From contig NZ_AP025591.1 in NCBI RefSeq assembly GCF_023169945.1, positions 496,001 through 560,000 on the forward strand: DNA of 64,000 bases, in the 5' to 3' direction. Of this stretch, positions 18,048 through 26,443 are shown in pieces. The DNA is from Anaeromyxobacter oryzae. GTDB taxonomy: Bacteria > Myxococcota > Myxococcia > Myxococcales > Anaeromyxobacteraceae. The notes beneath the pieces are model-generated. The model saw only the letters and a list, made by a program, of their open reading frames with translations, did not search any database and was not told where the DNA came from. The position numbers and the translations under genes are program-made. The first letter of the stretch is position 1, and the number at the start of each line of letters is the position of its first letter.

Positions 18048-18781
18048 CAGGTGACCTCCGAGGCGGGGCGGCGCACGGCGTTCGCGTCGATCCGCGCGAT
18101 GCGCCCGTCGCCGACGTGGACCACGCGGTCGGCCATGTCCGCGATGGCCGCGTTGTGCGTGATGACGACCACGGTCGTCCCGAGCGTGCGGTTCACGCTC
18201 TCGAGCACCTCGAGGACGATGCGCCCGGTGAGAGCGTCGAGCGCGCCGGTCGGCTCGTCGCAGAGCAGCACGTCGGGGCGCTTCGCCACCGCGCGGGCGA
18301 TCGCGACGCGCTGCTGCTCGCCCCCGGAGAGCTGTGCCGGGAAGTGATCCATCCGGTGCTCGAGTCCGACGAGGCGGAGCGCCTCCTCGGGAGCGAGCGG
18401 GTGCGGTGCGATCTCGCAGGCGAGCGCGACGTTCTCGCGGGCGGTGAGGCTCGGGACGAGGTTGTAGAACTGGAACACGAACCCGACGTGCTCGCGGCGG
18501 TACATCGTGAGGTCGGCCGCCGTCGCGCCCACGAGATCGTGATCGCGGTAGCGCACGCGGCCGCCCGTCGGGACGTCCAGGCCGCCGAGGATGTTGAGGA
18601 GCGTGGACTTGCCGCTGCCGGACGGCCCGAGGATGACGACGAGCTCGCCGTCGAACAGCTCCAGGTCGACCCCGCGGAGCGCCGGGACGTCGACCTCGCC
18701 CATCCGGTAGGTCTTCTCGAGCCCACGCGCCTCGAACGCCGGCTTGCGCGGCGCGCCCTCCGGACGGACCGCCTCGGGCAC
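18044..18781 (-). CDS. ABC transporter ATPase, LolD/MacB family
   Basis: Cytosolic ATPase of the efflux system, 245 residues. Walker A is GPSGSGKST, the Q-loop [14 protein letters not shown], the signature [14 protein letters not shown], Walker [11 protein letters not shown] and the switch VVVITHN; all are canonical for the LolD/MacB/FtsE group. It is the first gene of the operon ATPase-permease-adaptor and overlaps the permease gene by 4 bases. The 292 bases upstream, which separate it from a LysR gene, should carry the promoter. Confidence 0.9.
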   Translation of the reverse strand: MPEAVRPEGAPRKPAFEARGLEKTYRMGEVDVPALRGVDLELFDGELVVILGPSGSGKSTLLNILGGLDVPTGGRVRYRDHDLVGATAADLTMYRREHVGFVFQFYNLVPSLTARENVALACEIAPHPLAPEEALRLVGLEHRMDHFPAQLSGGEQQRVAIARAVAKRPDVLLCDEPTGALDALTGRIVLEVLESVNRTLGTTVVVITHNAAIADMADRVVHVGDGRIARIDANAVRRPASEVTW

Positions 18782-19073
18782 GAACTCCTCCTTTTTGTCG
18801 ATGCTCGCACCGATGCCGCGGCGCTTCCGGGCCGACCTGGGTCGCCTCGATCCGACGCGACCGGAGGCCTCGCTCGCTCCCTAGCCTGGGCGGAAATTCG
18901 CCTCGACGCGCAGACCCGGCCGAGCCGACACGCCGGCCGAGCCGATTGCACGGCGGCCGGGAACCGCGCGGTCCCGCCGGCGATCCTCCGGGCCCGGCGT
19001 TGCGGGCGGTCGCCCGCCCAGCTCGGCGAGGAGGTCGGGGGCCCCTTGGCGCTGAAGCGCCTCCTTGCCGCGG
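18782..19073. promoter_or_regulatory. upstream region of the efflux operon
   Basis: Gap between the LysR gene and the efflux ATPase gene, both on the minus strand. It holds a 13-base direct repeat CCGGCCGAGCCGA at 18916 and 18933, which might be a regulator site, and no convincing gene. Confidence 0.25.
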
Positions 19074-19976
19074 TCAACGTCCGGCGAGCAGCGCCCGGTC
19101 GCGCTCGAACAGCCCGATCACGAAGTCGGCGACGGCACGAACGTGTGGATCGCGCCCGGAGCTGGCGCGCCGGAGCAGCCAGATCGGCCGAGCCGCCGGG
19201 AGCGGCTCCTGCAACACGCGCACGAGCGCCGGATCGGGGTCGCCCATGAACCGCGGCAGGAGCGCCAGCCCGAGCCCGGCCCGCGCGGCGAGCTGCTGCG
19301 ACAGGAAGCTGCTGGCGCGGTACGCGGGCCGGTCCTCCGGCCAGCGCTCGGCGAGCCACGCGGCCTCGGGGAACCACCCGCTCGCCTCGTCGAACCCGAT
19401 CCGCCGCGGCGGCGTCCCGGTCTCCATCGCCGCGACCACCACCGGCGCTGCGTAGAAGGCGTACGCCATCGTCGCGACGCGGCGCCCGACGAGCTCGCCG
19501 CGCCTGGGCGCGCCCATCCGCAGCGCGAGGTCGACTTCGTGGCGCGCTAGGCTGAGCGGGCGCGACTCGCCGAGCAGCTCCAGCTCCAGCTCGGGATGGC
19601 GTGCCACCAGCGGCGCGAGGCGCGGGAGCAGGAAGCCGTCGAGGAGCGCCCGGGTCGAGGTGAGCCGCACGAGCCCGGACGAGCCCGCGCCGGCCGCGCG
19701 CTCCGCGAGCGTCGCCGCGGCGCGCTCCATCTCCACGGCGCGCTCCAGGACGGCCTGGCCCGCCGCGGTGAGCCCGTACCGCCCGGCGGCGCGATCGAAG
19801 AGCGCGCGGCCGAGCGCGGCCTCGAGCCCGGCGACCCGGCGCGCGATCGTGGCGTGGTGGACCCGCAGGGCGCGCGCGGCGGCCGAGAGCGTGCCACCCC
19901 GGGCGAGGGCAACGAAGTGACGCACGTCCTCCCAGTCGAGCGGGGCTGTGCGGGGATCATCAGCCGTGGTGCGCAT
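19074..19976 (-). CDS. LysR-family transcriptional regulator
   Basis: A 300-residue LysR-type regulator with an N-terminal winged helix-turn-helix (about residues 14-72, VRHFVALARGGTLSAAARALRVHHATIARRV) and a C-terminal effector-binding domain. The gene is divergent from the metallo-beta-lactamase-fold gene at 20090 with 113 bases between the starts, the usual arrangement for a LysR regulator and its target. The inducer is unknown. Confidence 0.9.
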   Translation of the reverse strand: MRTTADDPRTAPLDWEDVRHFVALARGGTLSAAARALRVHHATIARRVAGLEAALGRALFDRAAGRYGLTAAGQAVLERAVEMERAAATLAERAAGAGSSGLVRLTSTRALLDGFLLPRLAPLVARHPELELELLGESRPLSLARHEVDLALRMGAPRRGELVGRRVATMAYAFYAAPVVVAAMETGTPPRRIGFDEASGWFPEAAWLAERWPEDRPAYRASSFLSQQLAARAGLGLALLPRFMGDPDPALVRVLQEPLPAARPIWLLRRASSGRDPHVRAVADFVIGLFERDRALLAGR

Positions 19977-20039
19977 CTGCCCATTGTCGCACAGCCGCGG
20001 GCGAGGCAGGTTGGGTGCGAGCGGCGCATCCGTCCCCGG

Positions 20040-20060
20040 CCGCCGGCAGCAGGCCGGCGG
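20040..20060 (+). promoter_or_regulatory. perfect hairpin in the leader of the metallo-hydrolase gene
   Basis: CCGCCGGC-AGCAG-GCCGGCGG has 8-base arms and a 5-base loop, ending 29 bases before the start codon at 20090 in the LysR-controlled intergenic region. It could be an operator or an RNA stem near the ribosome-binding site; the sequence does not decide. Confidence 0.3.
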
Positions 20061-20089
20061 TCCTGGAGACCGGACGCCCGGAGGATCCC

Positions 20090-20899
20090 ATGACCGAACC
20101 CACCGTCCACCTGACCCTCGTCGGCGGCCCCACGCTCCTGGTCGAGCTCGCCGGCCTGCGCCTCCTGACCGATCCGACCTTCGATCCGCCGGGGGCCTAT
20201 GCCTCCGGCTCGGTGACCCTGACGAAGACCTCCGGACCTGCCCTGTCCGCGGAGGCGATCGGCCCGGTCGACGCCGTGCTGCTGAGCCATGACCAGCACC
20301 CCGACAACCTCGACCGCGGCGGCCGCGCGTCCCTCGCCGGCGCGCAGCGGGTGCTGACCACGCCCGCGGGCGCGCGCCGCCTGCCCGGCGCGGATGGGCT
20401 CGGGCCCTGGGAGCGGCGCACGCTCGTCGGCCGCGACGGGAGCGCGTGGACGGTGACCGCGACGCCGGCGCGGCACGGGCCTCCGGGGATCGAGCCGATC
20501 GCCGGCGACGTGACCGGGTTCGTGGTGACCGATGCGGGAGGCGCCGATCTCCTGTACGTGACGGGCGACACGGTCTGGTTCGAGGGCGCAGCCGAGGTGT
20601 CCCGCCGGTTCCGGCCGAGGCTGGTCGTGCCGTTCGCGGGTTCCGCCCGGACCCGCGGTGCGTTCCACCTCACGATGGACGCGAACGACGCCCTCGAGAC
20701 GGCGCACGCCTTCCCCGACGCCACGCTCGTGCCCGTCCACGACCAGGGCTGGGCCCACTTCACCGAGAGCGCGGAAGACCTCGCGCACGCGTTCGAGGTC
20801 CTCGGCCAGCGCTCGCGGCTGCTCGTGCTCGAGCCGGGGCAGCGCACCGCGGTGTCGCTCGCGCGCGGGCGCGGCCCGGGCCCGCAGCTCCGCGGGTGA
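20090..20899 (+). CDS. metallo-beta-lactamase-fold hydrolase (UlaG-like)
   Basis: A 269-residue protein of the UlaG-like branch of the metallo-beta-lactamase superfamily. The N-terminal beta strands GGPTLLVELAGLRLLTDPTFD are typical, and the metal site motif reads SHDQHPDNLD (HxxHxDN), a variant of HxHxDH. Further ligands may be ARHG and the TGDT motif near residue 163. The start ATG 20090 follows GAGGATCCC. It is divergent from the LysR regulator, which probably controls it. The substrate is not known. Confidence 0.83.
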   Translation: MTEPTVHLTLVGGPTLLVELAGLRLLTDPTFDPPGAYASGSVTLTKTSGPALSAEAIGPVDAVLLSHDQHPDNLDRGGRASLAGAQRVLTTPAGARRLPGADGLGPWERRTLVGRDGSAWTVTATPARHGPPGIEPIAGDVTGFVVTDAGGADLLYVTGDTVWFEGAAEVSRRFRPRLVVPFAGSARTRGAFHLTMDANDALETAHAFPDATLVPVHDQGWAHFTESAEDLAHAFEVLGQRSRLLVLEPGQRTAVSLARGRGPGPQLRG

Positions 20900-20972
20900 C
20901 GCGCTGCGCCCGCGCGCGCTGCTCCAAGGGGGACGAGGTCTGCTCGGCTAGAATCCCCGGTGCGAGGTCACG

Positions 20973-21743
20973 ATGATCGCGAGGATGGCGAGCGGATGGA
21001 CCAGGAAGCGCGGTCTGCACGAGCTCCAGCCGATCGAGCTGCCGGCACCCGGCCCCGACCCCGGCGGCTCGCTCGCGACGGCGCTGCGGCTCCGGAAGAC
21101 GACGCGCGAGATCGGCGATGATGAGCTCTCGTTGCAGACGCTGTCCGAGCTCCTCTGGGCGGCGTGCGGCGTGAACCGCGAGAAGGGACCCTTCGGCCTC
21201 CCCGGCAGGACCGCGGCGTCGGCGAGCAACTCGCAGGAGATCGACGTCTACGCCGCGCTGCGGGACGGGACGTACCTGTACGACCCGTTCCGTCACAGGC
21301 TCGTTCCCGTGGTGGCCGGTGACCTGCGACGCCTCGCGATCGGCCGGGGTCAGGCCGGCGGCGGCGCCGGGGCTCCCGTTCGCCTCGTCTACGTCGCGGA
21401 CGTCGACAGGCTGGTTCACACGTCCGGGTTCCGGGAGCCCGGGCTGCGCGATCCCGAGGTCCAGCGGTCCTACTACTACGTCGACACCGGCCTCATCGCG
21501 GCCAACGTGTACCTGTTCGCCGCGTCCGCGGGGCTGGCGGCCTGGTTCCACAACTGCGACCGGTCGGGACTCTCCGCGAGGCTGAGCCTGCGTGACGACC
21601 AGCGCGTGCTGTTCGGGCAGACCGTCGGGTACCCGCGGCGGCCGGAACGCGCGCCTCCCTCGAGCCGGGGCGAGCGCCGTCGCGCGCCCGTCGGACGACC
21701 GTCGCAGCGGCGCCGCCGTCCATCGAGAGCACGGCGCCCGTGA
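20973..21743 (+). CDS. nitroreductase/SagB-like oxidoreductase with odd C-terminal tail
   Basis: An FMN-dependent nitroreductase-fold protein, 256 residues. The signature RLRKTTREIGDDELSLQTLSELLWAACGVNR is typical of SagB/McbC-like members, and the C-terminal core SYYYVDTGLIAANVYLFAASAGL is also conserved. The conserved part seems to end near GQTVGYP at about residue 217. The remaining 38 residues are Arg/Pro-rich and look like out-of-frame reading, so a frameshift or loss of the original stop is possible. It ends 19 bases from the convergent DUF3788 gene. Confidence 0.75.
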   Translation: MIARMASGWTRKRGLHELQPIELPAPGPDPGGSLATALRLRKTTREIGDDELSLQTLSELLWAACGVNREKGPFGLPGRTAASASNSQEIDVYAALRDGTYLYDPFRHRLVPVVAGDLRRLAIGRGQAGGGAGAPVRLVYVADVDRLVHTSGFREPGLRDPEVQRSYYYVDTGLIAANVYLFAASAGLAAWFHNCDRSGLSARLSLRDDQRVLFGQTVGYPRRPERAPPSSRGERRRAPVGRPSQRRRRPSRARRP

Positions 21744-21762
21744 CGTGGCTCGCGCGGTCTCG

Positions 21763-22185
21763 TCATCGCAACGTCTTCTTCAGCGCGATCAAGGTCATCA
21801 CGTCCCGCAGCCCTCGCCGCGGGCCGAACGTCACGGCGACGCGACGAAGCCTCCCGCTCGACGCGCCGCGACGGATCTCCGCCTTGCAGCGCTCGGAGAG
21901 GTCGCTCGCGAGCAGTGTCCCTGCGAGGCGCTCCGGGAAGTAGAACGCGACCCGGAATGCGCCCTGCTCGACGGAGAGCCAGAACACCGTCTTCGACTTC
22001 CGCGAGGCCTTCAGGAGCCAGCTCTTCCCGTCGGTGTAGTAGCCCCAGCGCTCGCTGACGTCCGGGTGCTGCGCCCGGATCCCGTCGAACAGCTCGCGCC
22101 ATGCGCCGCCCGATCCGCCGAGCGCCGAGAGGATCGCCGTCTCGGTCGGGGGACGACTCTTCTCCGTGAAGAACGGCGCACCCAT
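21763..22185 (-). CDS. DUF3788 family protein
   Basis: A 140-residue protein of the DUF3788 type, related in layout to DUF1801 proteins. The pattern SERWGYYTDGKSWLLKASRKSKTVFWLSVEQGAFRVAFYF is the recognisable core. I set the start at 22185 because AGGAGGAGGG lies just upstream, although the frame is open further. The function is unknown. It converges with the nitroreductase gene. Confidence 0.75.
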   Translation of the reverse strand: MGAPFFTEKSRPPTETAILSALGGSGGAWRELFDGIRAQHPDVSERWGYYTDGKSWLLKASRKSKTVFWLSVEQGAFRVAFYFPERLAGTLLASDLSERCKAEIRRGASSGRLRRVAVTFGPRRGLRDVMTLIALKKTLR

Positions 22186-22455
22186 GGCAGCCCTCCTCCT
22201 CTTCCGCGCGCCGGATCGTCCACCGGTCGACCGGTAGCGCCGACAGGCCCGTGGGGGCCACCCTCCCGGCGGCGCGCGCGGGCGCCGAGTCGCGGACCGG
22301 GCGCCGCGGGCCTCCTCGTTCGCCGGCGGGTCGCGCACGGCCGTTCACCCATCCGGGAGCGATGATCCGCCGGGCACGCGGGTGTCGATCCACGGAGATC
22401 ACGCGGACGCGCCGGGATCGCCGCAGCGCGCCGCACCCCGACCGAGGAGGTTCCC

Positions 22456-22944
22456 ATGGCCAGGATCGTCCGCCCGAAGATCGTCCCCCACCTGTGGTTC
22501 GCCCGCGAAGCCGTGGAGGCGGCGAACTTCTACGTCTCGCTCTTCCCCGGCTCCCGCGTGGACAGCGTGACGCCCATCCCCGCCGACACGCCGAGCGGCC
22601 CGGCCGGCTCGGTCCAGGTCGTCGAGTTCACCCTCGCCGGTCAGCAGTTCATGGCGATCGCCGCTGGGCCGCTGGATCCCTTCAACCACGCCATCTCGTT
22701 CCTCGTGAATTGCGAGGACCAGGCGGAGGTCGACCGCCTCTGGGCCGCACTCTCGGACGGCGGCACGATCGAGCAGTGCGGCTGGCTGAAGGACCGGTAC
22801 GGCGTCTCGTGGCAGATCGTCCCGGCCGCCCTCGGCGAGCTGATGAGGGCCGGGGACCGCGCCCGGTCCCGCCGCGTCATGGAGGCGATGCTCCGCATGA
22901 AGAAGCTCGACGTCGCGGAGCTGGAGAAGGCGTACCGGGGCTAG
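22456..22944 (+). CDS. VOC-family protein (PhnB/3-demethylubiquinone-like)
   Basis: A 162-residue protein with the glyoxalase/VOC fold of the PhnB-like group. PKIVPHLWFAREAVEAANFYVSLFPGS at the start, QQFMAIAAGP and NHAISFLVNCEDQAEVDRLW in the middle, and CGWLKDRYGVSWQIVP near the end are family hallmarks. A GAGGAGG site precedes ATG 22456. Members are often mis-named methyltransferases; a lyase or ligand-binding role is more likely. It ends 10 bases from the convergent Hsp70-like gene. Confidence 0.87.
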   Translation: MARIVRPKIVPHLWFAREAVEAANFYVSLFPGSRVDSVTPIPADTPSGPAGSVQVVEFTLAGQQFMAIAAGPLDPFNHAISFLVNCEDQAEVDRLWAALSDGGTIEQCGWLKDRYGVSWQIVPAALGELMRAGDRARSRRVMEAMLRMKKLDVAELEKAYRG

Positions 22945-22954
22945 CCGATCGTCC

Positions 22955-24238
22955 TCAGGCGTCCCGGACCCGCTCCGCCTCCTGCGCCTCGTGCGCCAGG
23001 CCCGCGACGACCGAGTGGAACCCCTTGAACTGCTCGAGGCGCGCGGCCGGCAGGCGGCGCCGGATCTCGGCGGCGATCCGCGGGACCTTCGCGGTGCCGC
23101 CCGTGCAGCAGACGACCTCGACGTCGCCGAACCCGACGCCCGCCGCCCGCACCGTCTCCTCGAGGCACCGCAGGATCGCGTCCACCTCGCGCCGGCTCGC
23201 CTCCTCGAACCCGGGGCGCGTCACCGGCTCCCGCACCTCGATGCCCGGATGAGAGAACGTGATCCGCGCGGCGCGCTTCGTCGAGAGCTCGCGCTTCGCG
23301 CGCTCGATCGCCTCGAAGAGGTGGAACCCCTGCGTCTCCTCCACGAGCGTCGTGAGCTGGTCCATCCTGCGGCGATCGTGCTCCGACAGCGACCACCTGC
23401 GCACGTCGGCGAGGAAGCTCGCGATGTCGCGCCGCTGCAGGATCGAGAGATGCGCCGGGGAGCAGAGGTGCTGCACGATCCCCTGCGGCATCCGCAGCAC
23501 GTTGTTGCCGAACGGCGCCCGGTACTGGACCTCGGCGCCGAAGTGCCGGCCGACCTGGGCGCGCATCAGGGACGCGTCGAGCGCGTCGCCGGCGACGGCG
23601 ACGCCTCCGACGGCGAGCACGTCGTCCCTGCCGAGCGCGCGCGGACCGACGCGGAGCACCGTGAAGTCGGAGGTGCCGCCGCCGAAGTCGCCGATCAGCG
23701 CCACCTCGTCCCGCTGCGCCGCGGCGCCGAACGCGCGCGCGGCGGCCACCGGCTCGGGGACGAAGCGAACCTCCTCGAAGCCGGCGAGCTCCGCCGCCTT
23801 CCGCAGCCGGGCCTCGGCGAACGCGTCGTCGTCGCCATCGAAGTGGACGGGGCGCCCCAGGAGCACGCGCCGCACCTCCACCCCGAAGTACGCGTCGCCG
23901 CGCAGCCGCATCTGCCGGAGCAGCGTCCCGACCAGCTCCTCCGCCGAGACCAGCCGCCCGCGGATGATGGTGCCGCGGAACGAGCGCGTCCCGAGGTGGT
24001 GCTTGATCGATCGGAGCAGGCGACCCTCCGCCCCGTGCTCGATGAACTGCTGGAGGGCCTCGCCGCCCACGAACACGCCGCCCGCGTCCGGGAAGCAGAG
24101 GATGCTCCGCAGGACGGTCGGGTCGGACGCCCCGGGATCGAGCGGCACGGCGTCGAACACGCGCTCGCGGTTCGCCGCCGCGAGGAGCGAGTTGCTCGTG
24201 CCGAAGTCGATCGCGTAGATGCTCGGAACGTCCGACAT
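22955..24238 (-). CDS. Hsp70-like ATPase (YegD type)
   Basis: A 427-residue actin/Hsp70-fold protein that keeps only the nucleotide-binding domain. Phosphate-1 (YAIDFGTSNSLLA, residues about 7-19), phosphate-2 (LIGDFGGGTSDFTVL, about 182-196) and the adenosine motif CCTGGTAKVPRI (near 378) are present. There is no substrate-binding domain, which matches YegD rather than DnaK. The partner and role are unknown. It is a single-gene unit next to an AraC-type regulator gene. Confidence 0.86.
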   Translation of the reverse strand: MSDVPSIYAIDFGTSNSLLAAANRERVFDAVPLDPGASDPTVLRSILCFPDAGGVFVGGEALQQFIEHGAEGRLLRSIKHHLGTRSFRGTIIRGRLVSAEELVGTLLRQMRLRGDAYFGVEVRRVLLGRPVHFDGDDDAFAEARLRKAAELAGFEEVRFVPEPVAAARAFGAAAQRDEVALIGDFGGGTSDFTVLRVGPRALGRDDVLAVGGVAVAGDALDASLMRAQVGRHFGAEVQYRAPFGNNVLRMPQGIVQHLCSPAHLSILQRRDIASFLADVRRWSLSEHDRRRMDQLTTLVEETQGFHLFEAIERAKRELSTKRAARITFSHPGIEVREPVTRPGFEEASRREVDAILRCLEETVRAAGVGFGDVEVVCCTGGTAKVPRIAAEIRRRLPAARLEQFKGFHSVVAGLAHEAQEAERVRDA

Positions 24239-24393
24239 GCCGCTCTCCGGGCGGTCCGCACCGCCGGGCGCAGCACCGGGCGCCGGTGTACCGCGAAAGT
24301 CGGCGGCCGGCCACCGTGGAGCGGCCGCTCAGCCGGGCGGGTGCCGGGCAGGCGGGCCGATCGAGAGGGCTCGCGTCCGTCCGAGCCAGGTCC

Positions 24394-25371
24394 TCATCCG
24401 TGCCCGGCGGCCCGCCGCCTCCGCCAGGCCGCGGGCGGCATCCCGACGCTCTTCTTGAACGCGCGGCTGAACGCCGCCTCGGACGCATAGCCGACGCGCG
24501 CGGCGATCGCGGCCACCCCGTCGTGGGTCGTGTCGAGCTGACCGGCCGCCACCTGCATGCGCCAGCGCGTCAGGTACTGCATGGGCGGATCGCCGATCAG
24601 CGCCGCGAAGCGCTCCGCCAGGGAGGAGCGGGCGAGCCCTGCCGCCCGCGCGAGCCGCTCGAGCGTCCACGGGTCGCCGGGGCTCGCGTGCAGCACCGCC
24701 AGCGCGCGTCCGACGTGGGGATCGCAGAGCCCGGCGAGCCAGCCGGTGCGGTCCGGCGGCAGCGTCTCCACGTGCCGGCGCACCAGCTCGACGAACATCA
24801 GCTCCGAGAGCCGGCTCAGCATCCCCGCCCCGCCCGGCCCCGGGCTCCGCGACTCCGCCTCCGCCACCTCGAGGAACCGCGAGAGCCACCCGCTCCGCCG
24901 GCCGTCCCGGTCGCTCGCGCGGAGCACGCGCGGGAGCGCCTCGAGCAGCGGATTGAACGGGCGCGCGTCACATCCGAAGAAGCCGCACACCAGCTCCGTC
25001 TCGACCGGCCCGGTGCCGAGCTTCACGCAGAACGGGAGCGGCGCGTCCTGCGGCCTGGTGTACGGGGAGAGGTCGGGCGTCGCGCGCAGCCCTTGCGCGC
25101 TCGAGAGGACGTGCGCGTCGCCGTGCGGGAAGCAGATGACGTCGCCCGCCTCGACCACGCACCGCGTCTCGCCCACGATCCCGGCCAGGCAGCGCCCCCG
25201 CGTGATCGCGTGGAACTCGATGACGTGGTCGACGCCGGGCATCACGCGGCCCGCGATCGCCCTCGAGGGCGGCGCCTCGGCCACCCATGGCGGCGCGCAC
25301 TCGAGGCGGAAGAACACGGAGCCGGTGAGCCGCACCGAGCCGAGGACGTTCGCAAGCGGGTCGGCGCTCAT
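24394..25371 (-). CDS. AraC-family regulator with N-terminal cupin
   Basis: A 325-residue regulator. The N-terminal two thirds form a cupin-type sensor (RAIAGRVMPGVDHVIEFHAIT, then GDVICFPHGDAHVL), and the C-terminal 100 residues carry two helix-turn-helix units, the second reading DGVAAIAARVGYASEAAFSRAFKKSVG. This arrangement is common in cupin_6/AraC proteins that control oxidoreductase genes. No obvious target is adjacent; the methyltransferase gene at 25521 is divergent with a 149-base gap and could be one. Confidence 0.88.
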   Translation of the reverse strand: MSADPLANVLGSVRLTGSVFFRLECAPPWVAEAPPSRAIAGRVMPGVDHVIEFHAITRGRCLAGIVGETRCVVEAGDVICFPHGDAHVLSSAQGLRATPDLSPYTRPQDAPLPFCVKLGTGPVETELVCGFFGCDARPFNPLLEALPRVLRASDRDGRRSGWLSRFLEVAEAESRSPGPGGAGMLSRLSELMFVELVRRHVETLPPDRTGWLAGLCDPHVGRALAVLHASPGDPWTLERLARAAGLARSSLAERFAALIGDPPMQYLTRWRMQVAAGQLDTTHDGVAAIAARVGYASEAAFSRAFKKSVGMPPAAWRRRRAAGHG

Positions 25372-25520
25372 CGGCTCCTCCGCTGATCGGGTCGTGCCCT
25401 GACCCCAAACGAGTCGCCGGACGGAAGGGCAACGGAGACGGCGAAGCGAGCAGGTTCCGGCCGACGGCGCACTCCTATGTTGCCCGCGGCGATCACGCCA
25501 CCCGACCTGAGGAGAACGTC

Positions 25521-26375
25521 ATGGAGAGCATTCTGTCCCCGACCCCCGCGCCCGCCGCCGGCAGCCCGGCCGCCCCGGATCTCGCGGCGATCAAGGCGAA
25601 GCAGCAGTCCACCTGGAGCGCCGGCGACTACGCCGTCATCGGCACCACCCTGCAGATCGTCGGCGAGACGCTCTGCGAGGCCGCCGGCGTGTCCGCCGGC
25701 GAGCGCGTGCTCGACGTCGCGTGCGGCAACGGCAACGCCGCGCTGGCGGCGGCGCGACGCTTCGCGGACGTGACGGGCGTCGACTACGTGCCATCGCTGC
25801 TCGACCGGGCCCGCGCGCGCGCCGCCGCGGACGGGCTCGCCCTCGAGCTGCGCCACGGGGACGCCGAGGCGCTGCCGTTCGGCGACGGCACGTTCGACGT
25901 CGCGCTGTCCACCTTCGGCGTCATGTTCACGCCCGACCAGCCGCGCGCTGCGCGCGAGCTCCTGCGGGTGTGCCGCTCCGGCGGCCGCATCGCGCTCGCG
26001 AGCTGGACGCCGGAGGGCTTCATCGGGAAGGTCTTCCAGACCGTCGGGAGGCACGTGCCTCCGCCCCCCGGGCTGCGCCCCCCGTCGGCGTGGGGGACCG
26101 AGCAGCGCCTCGACGAGCTGTTCGGGCACGCGGCGCGCGAGGTCCGCGCGACGCGCCGGGACCACGTGTTCCGGTACCGCTCGGCGGCGCACTGGATCGA
26201 GGTGTTCCGCACCTGGTACGGCCCGATCCACCGCGCGTTCCTGGCGCTCGCGCCCGACGCGCGGGCGGGGCTGGAGCGCGACCTCACCGCGCTGCTCGAG
26301 GAGCAGAACGCTGCGCGTGACGGGACGCTGGCCGTCCCGGGCACCTACCTGGAGGCGGTGATCGTCCGCGCGTGA
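25521..26375 (+). CDS. SAM-dependent methyltransferase (class I)
   Basis: A 284-residue methyltransferase. Motif I is VLDVACGNGNAALAAAR (about 67-83), the acidic loop VTGVDYVPSLL follows, and motif post-I/II appears as GDAEALPFGDGTFDVALSTFGVMF, as in UbiE/ArsM-like enzymes. The acceptor substrate cannot be predicted. ATG 25521 follows GAGGAGAACGTC. It converges on the fructose PTS operon, from which a strong hairpin separates it. Confidence 0.86.
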   Translation: MESILSPTPAPAAGSPAAPDLAAIKAKQQSTWSAGDYAVIGTTLQIVGETLCEAAGVSAGERVLDVACGNGNAALAAARRFADVTGVDYVPSLLDRARARAAADGLALELRHGDAEALPFGDGTFDVALSTFGVMFTPDQPRAARELLRVCRSGGRIALASWTPEGFIGKVFQTVGRHVPPPPGLRPPSAWGTEQRLDELFGHAAREVRATRRDHVFRYRSAAHWIEVFRTWYGPIHRAFLALAPDARAGLERDLTALLEEQNAARDGTLAVPGTYLEAVIVRA

Positions 26376-26386
26376 GGCGAGCGCCG

Positions 26387-26429
26387 GGTCCGTCACCCCT
26401 GCGCCTGCGCCGCGCCGGGGTGACGGGCC
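26387..26429. terminator. strong bidirectional hairpin between convergent genes
   Basis: GGTCCGTCACCCC (26387-26399) pairs with GGGGTGACGGGCC (26417-26429), a 13-bp stem with one G-T wobble around a 17-base loop. It sits 12 bases after the methyltransferase stop and 14 bases beyond the fruA stop, exactly where a shared terminator is needed. There is no long T-run. Confidence 0.6.
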
Positions 26430-26443
26430 CTGCGGCTCGCGGC

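Noticed and set aside
14184..18347. A 1387-codon open frame on the plus strand
   Set aside because: It lies opposite the adaptor and permease genes, which have clear domains. Long antisense frames are normal at this GC content, and its Arg/His-rich translation has no family character.
15687..18781. A lipoprotein-releasing LolCDE system
   Set aside because: The ATPase is LolD-like, but the permease is a double-FtsX protein and an HlyD-type adaptor is present, which fits an efflux pump.
22741..22765. A further copy of the REP-like repeat (ACTCTCGGACGG) inside the VOC gene
   Set aside because: The 12-base match encodes conserved protein sequence (LSDGG) and lacks the flanking bases, so it is coincidence.
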